The notes under the pieces were generated by a model, which was not told the origin of the DNA, searched no databases, and saw only the letters and a program-made list of their open reading frames with translations. A stretch of 64,000 bases of DNA from an uncultured Lachnospiraceae bacterium (GTDB lineage Bacteria; Bacillota; Clostridia; Lachnospirales; Lachnospiraceae): the NCBI GenBank assembly GCA_905197485.1, contig CAJJYZ010000002.1, positions 1 to 64,000 on the forward strand, given 5' to 3'. The position numbers and the translations under genes were made by a program. Below are positions 58,699-64,000 of the stretch, piece by piece (the stretch's first letter is position 1; every line of letters begins with the position of its first letter).

Positions 58699-60207
58699 AT
58701 GGGATTTTCAGATATTTTTAAAATCAAGCAATTTAAAGAACAAATTGAACAGCTGATCAAGGTCAATGATGATTTAAATTCCAAGCTTACAGAACTTGGA
58801 GCTATGGACTATTTTCAAATAAAATCAAAAATAGATGACCTCGAAAAGAATTATTCTGCCAAAGAAGATAATTTGAATTTTGAGCATCAAAGAAAAATGG
58901 ATCAAATGAATGCTGAGTATGCTCATAGAATAGGTATTCTAGAAAATACCATTTCTGAAAAAACTACTAAAAGTGACGAGCTACAAAATAAACTCGCAGA
59001 TTTGCGTTCGCAAGAAGCTAAACTCGAAAAAAATATAAAGACACAAACCAATAAACTTTCTAGATCCAAAGAACTTGTAAAAGCGATTGACCACACCCTT
59101 ACAGAATATCTTAATTACGAGCCTTCCCAAGCAGCTTTCAAATTAACCGCTTCCGATATTGCAGACATTGAAGACATCAGTCCTTCTATCATATTAAAAC
59201 TCCATTGTATGGACGTGAAGGATTTGCGAAAAGCATACCGTGAAAATGATAAACACATAAATACTGTTTTAGAAAAATATTCTGCTCGGTACACAACTAA
59301 AGCTAACCAAGCTATTTACAAATTGATGGTCATTGCATTGAGAGCTGAGTTGCAGAATATTCTATACAATTTAAAATATGAGAAACTTGAAAAATCCATA
59401 GATGATGTGAAATCAGTTACTCAAAAATATTTAAAAATTGCTGGAGAAGGTAATCAAAGTATTGCTGGAACCCTCACAAAATTTATTGGAGAAATCGAAT
59501 ATCTCTTCATCAACGCTGTAAAAATTGAATATAACTACTATGTAAAAAAAGAGCAAGCTAAGCAAGAACAACTTGCTTTGCGCGAGCAGATGCGACAAGA
59601 AGCTGAAGAACGTAAAGCCTTAGAAGCGGAACGTAAGAAAATAGAAAAAGAAGAATCAAAATACCACTCTGAAATAGAAAAACTAAAAGAGCAACTTACG
59701 TCAGCTCAAGAAAATGAACTCGAAAAACTTAATGCAAGAATACAAGAATTACAAAATCAACTTGCAGATGTAGCCGTTAAAAAAGAGGAAATCTCTAATC
59801 TTGCGAACGGTAAAGCAGGTAATGTATATGTAATAAGTAATCTCGGCTCATTCGGTGAAAACGTATTTAAGATTGGAATGACACGTAGATTAAATCCACA
59901 AGACAGAGTAAATGAACTAGGAGATGCCTCTGTTCCGTTTAAATTTGATGTTCATAGTTTTATATTCTCCGATGACGCTGTGAGTCTAGAAAGTAAACTT
60001 CACAGTATCTTGAATGAAAAACGTGTAAACAAGGTTAACATGAGAAAAGAATTCTTCTATACAACCATTGACGAACTTGAAGAATTAGTAACAGAAATAG
60101 AACCGACTGCTGAATTTAATAAAACTATGCTTGCTGAAGAATTCAGGCAATCACTTTCTAGTTCAGAAAACTATTCTTCTACTTTTGCATTGGAGGATGA
60201 CGAATAA
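58699..60207 (+). CDS. DUF4041 and T5orf172 (GIY-YIG-like) protein
   Basis: A 502-residue protein in the lysogeny operon. Two coiled coils (about 15-145 and 285-375) flank a DUF4041 region (about 150-280; LTASDIADIEDISPSIIL). The C-terminal T5orf172/Mug113 domain (about 375-475; GNVYVISNLGSFGENVFKIG, then MRKEFFYT) is a GIY-YIG-related, probably DNA-binding or cutting, fold. It follows the ImmA gene by 21 bases, so it would be expressed in the lysogen. A defence or exclusion role is plausible but unproven. Confidence 0.78.
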   Translation: MGFSDIFKIKQFKEQIEQLIKVNDDLNSKLTELGAMDYFQIKSKIDDLEKNYSAKEDNLNFEHQRKMDQMNAEYAHRIGILENTISEKTTKSDELQNKLADLRSQEAKLEKNIKTQTNKLSRSKELVKAIDHTLTEYLNYEPSQAAFKLTASDIADIEDISPSIILKLHCMDVKDLRKAYRENDKHINTVLEKYSARYTTKANQAIYKLMVIALRAELQNILYNLKYEKLEKSIDDVKSVTQKYLKIAGEGNQSIAGTLTKFIGEIEYLFINAVKIEYNYYVKKEQAKQEQLALREQMRQEAEERKALEAERKKIEKEESKYHSEIEKLKEQLTSAQENELEKLNARIQELQNQLADVAVKKEEISNLANGKAGNVYVISNLGSFGENVFKIGMTRRLNPQDRVNELGDASVPFKFDVHSFIFSDDAVSLESKLHSILNEKRVNKVNMRKEFFYTTIDELEELVTEIEPTAEFNKTMLAEEFRQSLSSSENYSSTFALEDDE

Positions 60208-60293
60208 TTTTCTACGCATCGATATTGTAATATAACCGTAGACAACTACATCATTTACTTTTTCCCAAATTTAACCGTCGGGGAACGAATATG

Positions 60294-60316
60294 ATATAAC
60301 CGCTTTGGCGTTATAT
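60294..60316. promoter_or_regulatory. Dyad upstream of the toxin-antitoxin pair
   Basis: ATATAACCGC and GCGTTATAT form an inverted repeat with a TTTG centre and one bulge, 23 bases before the TTG start. It may be the operator of the module or a stem of a terminator after the preceding gene. Confidence 0.45.
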
Positions 60317-60339
60317 ACAACAAGAAAGAAGGTGTATTA

Positions 60340-60663
60340 TTGGAACTTACCATTGATTCTCTAAAAGAAATATGTTCTTTAGAAAATATCGAGATAACTC
60401 TCCACGCTGCGAAACGTTTGGAACAACGTGGAATTTTAATAGATGATGTCATAAACTGTATTCAAAGTGGAAAAATAATTGAACAATATCCTGATGACTA
60501 TCCGTTTCCAAGCTGTCTTATTCTCGGTCTTTCGATTAAGAATCAGTACCTTCATGTGGTAATCGGAAGTAATCTGGAAACACTTTGGATCATAACAGCA
60601 TACTATCCTGATTCCGAAAAATGGGAATCTGATTTCGAGACAAGAAAGGAGAAAAAATCATGA
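60340..60663 (+). CDS. DUF4258 protein, probable toxin
   Basis: A 107-residue protein with the BECR-like pattern of DUF4258 (ITLHAAKRLEQRGILIDDVI, then YLHVVIGSNLETLWIITAYY). Such proteins resemble RelE/BrnT RNases. The start is TTG at 60340 behind AGAAGG. The next gene overlaps by 4 bases and encodes a YgiT-type protein, the usual partner. Confidence 0.8.
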   Translation: MELTIDSLKEICSLENIEITLHAAKRLEQRGILIDDVINCIQSGKIIEQYPDDYPFPSCLILGLSIKNQYLHVVIGSNLETLWIITAYYPDSEKWESDFETRKEKKS

Positions 60664-60887
60664 TGTGTTTTTCATGTAAAGGCAATGTAGAAGAATCTAC
60701 AACCACTTATATGACAGAATATAATAACTGCTATATCATTATTAAGAATGTTCCTTGCAAAAAATGTACTCAATGTGGGGAAGAATATTTGAACGGCGTT
60801 ACGCTAAAGAAAATTGAATCCATTCTGGAAAAACTTAAAACTATGCTAACGGAAATCGCAGTCGTAGACTATAATAAAGCAGCATAA
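60660..60887 (+). CDS. YgiT/MqsA-type zinc-finger antitoxin
   Basis: A 75-residue protein with two Cys pairs (MCFSCKG; VPCKKCTQCGEEYLNG) and a short C-terminal helix. It matches the zinc-finger half of MqsA/YgiT antitoxins but lacks the helix-turn-helix half, so it may not repress alone. It starts within the end of the DUF4258 gene (ATGA overlap). Confidence 0.82.
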   Translation: MMCFSCKGNVEESTTTYMTEYNNCYIIIKNVPCKKCTQCGEEYLNGVTLKKIESILEKLKTMLTEIAVVDYNKAA

Positions 60888-61092
60888 GTCTGATTGCCAA
60901 AAAAAGAAATTAAATAGCAAATGAAAACCGCTCCTGCGCCAACAGGAACGGCAATACATATCCGAAGATATGCAACTATTAATAAACAAAGATATTGTAT
61001 CATCTTCGGGCAGCTATCGCAATCGGAACATATTTTCGATGGCTGTTATTTTTGTACTATTTTTTCATACATTTTACAAAGGAGATGATTAC
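60888..61092 (+). promoter_or_regulatory. Leader of the integrase gene with two hairpins
   Basis: CCG-c-TCCTG pairs with CAGGA-a-CGG (60930-60953), and CATATC-CGAA-GATATG follows (60957-60972). The first could end the lysogeny operon; the second could regulate the integrase. A further open frame upstream of 61093 is not considered coding. Confidence 0.4.
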
Positions 61093-62457
61093 ATGATTAA
61101 AAATAAACGTTGTGCAATCTATATTCGCGTGAGTACAGAAGAACAGTTTTTGAACGGGCTCTCTCTGCAAGCACAACAGAAAGCACTTATAGAATATGCC
61201 AAACAAAACGGGTATACCGTCGTTGATGTTTATGCCGATGAAGGTATTTCCGCCAGAAAATCTATGAAGAATCGAAAGGAGCTGCTGCGTCTCTTAGAAG
61301 ATGTGAAACAAAATAAGATTGACATGATTCTTGTAACCAAGCTAGACCGTTGGTTTCGTAATATCAAAGACTACAACATTACCGAAGAAATTCTTCAAGC
61401 TCACAACTGTCATTGGAAGACCATCTTCGAAAACTACGATTCTTCTACTGCCAACGGCCAGATGGTTATTAATATCATGCTTTCCGTTAATCAAGCTGAA
61501 TGCGACCGGACCAGTGAACGTATCAAGGCTGTATTTGACTACAAACGCTCCCAGGGTAAAGTCATTAGTGGTATGGCTGCTCCTTATGGCTACAAAGTCG
61601 TAGGCGGTTATATAAAGAAAGATTTAGAAGTTGCTCCTATCATCGAAGATGCTTATGATTACTATTTTAAGTGTTTTTCACAAAGAAAAGTGCTTCTATA
61701 TATCCAAGGCAAATACGGAGAGAAAGCCCCATCTATCTATAAGATTGACAAATTATTTCACAATGAAAAATATTCCGGAACCTTCCAAGGAAATGACCAT
61801 TTCTGTGAACCTTATATTTCCAAAGAACAATTCCAGAAAATTCGGAGCATTGCGCAAAGCAAAACATATACCCGACAACACAATCACGATTTTATTTTTT
61901 CTTCATTGCTATGTTGCCCTATATGCAATCACAAGCTAACCGGATTCATCAAAAAGCAGCCTTTAAAAGATGGCAGCATTTCAAAATATTACCGGTATCG
62001 ATGTCCGAACAAATTGCAAAAACACTCTAGCGCACCTTGCATTACAGAAAGTGTTGTAGAGCAGTTTATGATTGAACATGTATTCGATGAACTTAAAAAG
62101 GAATATTTCGAATTTGATGTAAAGAATAAATCTGCCAAGAAGAAAAAAGATAGTTCCAAACGGATTGAAGAAGAATTGAGCCGACTGAATACCATGTACC
62201 AGAAAGGACGCATCTCGGAAGACTTCTACGATAGCGAATATGAGCGCCTGCAGAACGAACTCACTGCAATTTCATCCAAGACCACCCTCGCAACTATCGA
62301 ACGTTACTCTGAGCTTATAGGCATCTTCTCCGGGAATTGGCTGGATATGTATATGAAGCTTGATAATGCACATAAGAACGTATTTTGGAAATCGGTTATA
62401 AAAGGCATCTATTTTGATGAAAATAACAAACTGAGTGGCTTTGATTTTCTCATCTAG
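61093..62457 (+). CDS. int: Large serine recombinase, phage integrase
   Basis: A 454-residue site-specific recombinase. The resolvase domain has the catalytic Ser14 (YIRVSTEEQ) and the LDRWFRN arginine motif. A recombinase domain (about 160-265), a zinc ribbon (LCCPICNHKLTG, then RYRCPNK) and a coiled coil (about 360-420) follow. The start at 61093 has AAAGGAG 7 bases upstream; the in-frame ATG at 60970 lies in a hairpin. It ends 24 bases before the attR arm, the usual place. Confidence 0.94.
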   Translation: MIKNKRCAIYIRVSTEEQFLNGLSLQAQQKALIEYAKQNGYTVVDVYADEGISARKSMKNRKELLRLLEDVKQNKIDMILVTKLDRWFRNIKDYNITEEILQAHNCHWKTIFENYDSSTANGQMVINIMLSVNQAECDRTSERIKAVFDYKRSQGKVISGMAAPYGYKVVGGYIKKDLEVAPIIEDAYDYYFKCFSQRKVLLYIQGKYGEKAPSIYKIDKLFHNEKYSGTFQGNDHFCEPYISKEQFQKIRSIAQSKTYTRQHNHDFIFSSLLCCPICNHKLTGFIKKQPLKDGSISKYYRYRCPNKLQKHSSAPCITESVVEQFMIEHVFDELKKEYFEFDVKNKSAKKKKDSSKRIEEELSRLNTMYQKGRISEDFYDSEYERLQNELTAISSKTTLATIERYSELIGIFSGNWLDMYMKLDNAHKNVFWKSVIKGIYFDENNKLSGFDFLI

Positions 62458-62465
62458 CCACTCAG

Positions 62466-63128
62466 CTATCTTATAATTTGTGGGTGTAGTAAGTCAGTAA
62501 ACACAACTGTAAAGTCCCCTTTTCCTTCCGAGAAAGCCGCTCCGGTGGAACCGAAATCAATACTTTGGTCAATCTTGACATCCTTCTGCGGGTCGATACC
62601 ATTCTGTTTTAGTATATACTCGAATATCATCTCCGGCATACCGCCTTTTCTTCCTCCAAGCACTTCTTTTCCAAATAAATCTTTCCACTGAAATTCCGGC
62701 ATCTCCTCCCTTGCCACAAGGAAGTTTCCCGCCCGCTGTGTCAACTGTGCAAAGTTGACTACATAATCATTGGCGCCCTCATTGTATGTGTAAATTGAAG
62801 CTTCGGAACCCATGAATCCGATATCCGCTTCTCCGGAAATAACGGCTGTCATCGTCTTATCCGCCCCAAAACCGGTTACGATCGTCAAATCGATTCCTTC
62901 TTCTTCAAAATATCCTTCTTCAATCGCCACATACATCGGCGCATAGAAAATGGAGTGCGCGACTTCATTCAATGTAATTTTCTCCAATTTCTTTGTCTCT
63001 TCTGCGACCTCCTCCACTTTTTCTTCCGTCTTTTTCTCTTCCTTCTTATCCTTCCCACATCCTGACACAGCAAAAATTGAAGCTACGAGTGTCAAAATCA
63101 GCAACAATGAAGTCATCCTTTTTTTCAT
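62466..63128 (-). pseudogene. 5' part of the ABC substrate-binding lipoprotein gene, cut by the prophage
   Basis: Starts at 63128 behind GGGAGG. A signal peptide with lipobox (VSGC) leads into an SsuA/ThiY-like fold (SIFYAPMYVAIEEGYFEEEG, then GGRKGGMPEMIFEY). After GDFTV the frame enters phage DNA, adds 12 residues (VFTDLLHPQIIR) and stops at 62466. The native C-terminus is at 23143-23571. The truncated lipoprotein lacks the last third, including part of the second lobe, so it is probably inactive. No permease or ATPase gene lies nearby. Confidence 0.88.
62481..62520 (+). other. attR: attR
   Basis: The arm TGGGTGTAGTA (62481-62491) lies 14 bases before AC (62506-62507), the mirror of attL. 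Host sequence resumes after CAAC (62504-62507). Confidence 0.8.
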
Positions 63129-63210
63129 AACTTCCTCCCTTTCACATATTGCTACCTTCTTCTTTATCAATATATGATTCTTGAAAAAATACGTGAGACG
63201 AGAGCCCTCT

Positions 63211-63687
63211 TTAACACATCACAATTATTTTCCTCGGAGTGGTTTGTGGTGGAATACTTCTTGTCGTAGTGCTATAGTATACGACCAGAACTTGATTTCC
63301 TACCGGACAAGTAAAGTTCTGTCCATTCGATGTCACTATCTCTGTCGCCTGAGATGGATTCAATTGTAATGTTCCATCTGCAGACAAGAGATTTTCATCA
63401 AAATATCCTACATAAATCGTTTCATTCGGACGGCTTCTTCCCACAATCACAGCCCGATACTGTGGTGGAAAAATCAGTGGCACCGGCAGATTTCCATCAT
63501 AGAACGCTGTGATTTGCATTCCGAGCCGCAGACGTACTGTGTCGATGACAAATGTATCTGCCGAGATAATCAGTCTCGTGATTCCATCCTCATTTCTTAC
63601 CGTTATCATCTGCTGACAGCAATCGTTTGGTACCCTTTCTATCCGTTGTATCATTCCACTAATTGGAATTAAATTTAGATTCTCCAT
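63211..63687 (-). CDS. Conserved hypothetical protein
   Basis: A 158-residue beta-rich protein. The first half reads like a small OB-like barrel (QMITVRNEDGITRLIISADT, then RLRLGMQITAFYDGNLPVP); the second holds VIVGRSRPNETIYVGYF. No signal or membrane segment. GGGG precedes the ATG. It lies upstream of the split lipoprotein gene, separated by 80 bases. Function not recognised. Confidence 0.65.
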   Translation of the reverse strand: MENLNLIPISGMIQRIERVPNDCCQQMITVRNEDGITRLIISADTFVIDTVRLRLGMQITAFYDGNLPVPLIFPPQYRAVIVGRSRPNETIYVGYFDENLLSADGTLQLNPSQATEIVTSNGQNFTCPVGNQVLVVYYSTTTRSIPPQTTPRKIIVMC

Positions 63688-63838
63688 CGAATTTCCCCTA
63701 CTCTTTTCTTATCTAATATATGCCCTCTTTTTTACTCTGTCACTTCTTTTCCATATCCCCTTTCACACATATTCCTGTCTATCTTCATTATTCCTCCGTA
63801 TTTTTTGTGTATTTTCTACGATTGTTCCGCATTTTTTA

Positions 63839-63867
63839 TTGACATTTCTGTATATTTAAGCTAAACT
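63839..63867 (+). promoter_or_regulatory. Promoter of the cold-shock gene
   Basis: TTGACA (63839-63844), 17 bp, TAAACT (63862-63867). The transcript leader holds AACTGTA/TACAGTT (63864-63870 with 63887-63893) and a nested GTATC/GATAC stem, which may respond to temperature. The stretch 63688-63838 shows no gene. Confidence 0.6.
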
Positions 63868-63918
63868 GTAACAGTATCACTCGCGATACAGTTATTATTT
63901 ATTTGTGGAGGTATCAGT

Positions 63919-64000
63919 ATGAACAAAGGTACAGTAAAATGGTTTAACAACCAAAAAGGTTACGGATTTATTTCTGACGAAGCTGGCAACGATATTTTCG
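63919..64000 (+). CDS. cspA: Cold-shock protein (partial, runs off the window)
   Basis: The first 27 codons read NKGTVKWFNNQKGYGFISDE, the RNP-1 motif (KGYGFI) of cold-shock domain RNA chaperones. GGAGG precedes the ATG. The gene continues beyond 64000. The exact paralogue (cspA/B/D) cannot be fixed. Confidence 0.95.
   Translation, partial: MNKGTVKWFNNQKGYGFISDEAGNDIF

Larger units (their letters stand above)
23573..62507 (+). mobile_element. Complete siphovirus-type prophage of about 38.9 kb with serine integrase
   Basis: Both ends lie in the same host gene. The element holds integrase, immunity, replication, packaging, head, tail and lysis modules in canonical order, with no obvious loss of a core gene. 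The four bases CAAC occur at both junctions (23571-23574 and 62504-62507). Lytic genes all read leftward from about 57.9 kb; the lysogeny genes and integrase read rightward. Intact modules suggest it could still be inducible, but this is inference. Confidence 0.93.

Noticed and set aside
60970..61092. N-terminal extension of the integrase frame by 41 codons
   Set aside because: It begins in a hairpin, has no ribosome site and includes a hydrophobic stretch foreign to serine recombinases; AAAGGAG before 61093 sets the start.
1..64000. tRNA, rRNA or insertion sequence
   Set aside because: No cloverleaf-like arms, rRNA-like stretches or transposase genes were recognised on either strand; the prophage target is a protein gene rather than a tRNA.

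Overview
The window is about 40% GC Firmicutes DNA. It carries a GerA-family spore germination gene, an anaerobic ribonucleotide reductase (nrdD-nrdG), strong GGAGG-type ribosome binding sites and rho-independent terminators. Together these point to a strictly anaerobic, spore-forming gut Clostridia, most likely a Lachnospiraceae. The family-level assignment is inference from gene content and style, not from a marker-gene comparison.

Bases 1-23,570 are chromosome, almost all on the minus strand. In order they hold: a frameshifted secreted protein; a CDP-alcohol phosphatidyltransferase; a DUF4405-like membrane protein behind a Fur-like box; a sugar-use cluster (AraC regulator, GPH symporter, GH2 beta-galactosidase); rpsB-tsf with a structured leader; an NlpC/P60 hydrolase with a coiled coil; a DegV protein; a spoVAF-type germination protein; an nrdD-nrdG-dut operon; an AgrA/AgrC-like two-component operon with a lipoprotein and a DUF1648 membrane protein, preceded by LytTR-style direct repeats; a DUF1836 protein; a TrpR/YerC-family regulator; and a PHP-domain phosphatase.

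Bases ~23,574-62,507 are a complete ~38.9-kb siphovirus-type prophage. It is inserted in an ABC-transporter substrate-binding lipoprotein gene, whose two halves lie at 23,143-23,571 and 62,508-63,128. The integrase is a 454-residue large serine recombinase. Joining the two prophage ends gives a 52-bp attP with 11-bp inverted arms placed symmetrically around an AC/GT crossover dinucleotide.

The prophage has a clear plan. A rightward lysogeny operon holds a CI-like repressor, a small ImmA-like peptidase, a DUF4041/T5orf172 protein, a DUF4258-YgiT toxin-antitoxin pair and the integrase. The long leftward transcript starts at a cro-like gene and runs through replication genes (Gp157, Sak4-like ATPase, DUF669, ERCC4 nuclease, CHC2 primase domain, DUF927 helicase, and an iteron-rich putative origin). 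It continues through many small early genes, a late regulator, a self-contained hicAB module, packaging, head, tail and lysis genes. Three TCAC-N5-GTGA operators sit between the divergent promoters.

The most unusual cargo is the minor capsid (MuF-type) protein. It ends in a predicted BECR-fold nuclease domain and is followed immediately by a small acidic gene that looks like its immunity partner. Other points of interest are a 47-residue protein with 22 acidic residues between holin and endolysin, a collagen-like tail protein, and several conserved-looking genes shorter than 60 codons.

Bases 62,508-64,000 return to the chromosome: the 5' half of the split lipoprotein gene, an unknown 158-residue protein, and the start of a cold-shock protein gene on the plus strand. 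No tRNA, rRNA, insertion sequence or CRISPR array was seen. All homology statements are from pattern recognition of the translated sequences, without database searches.
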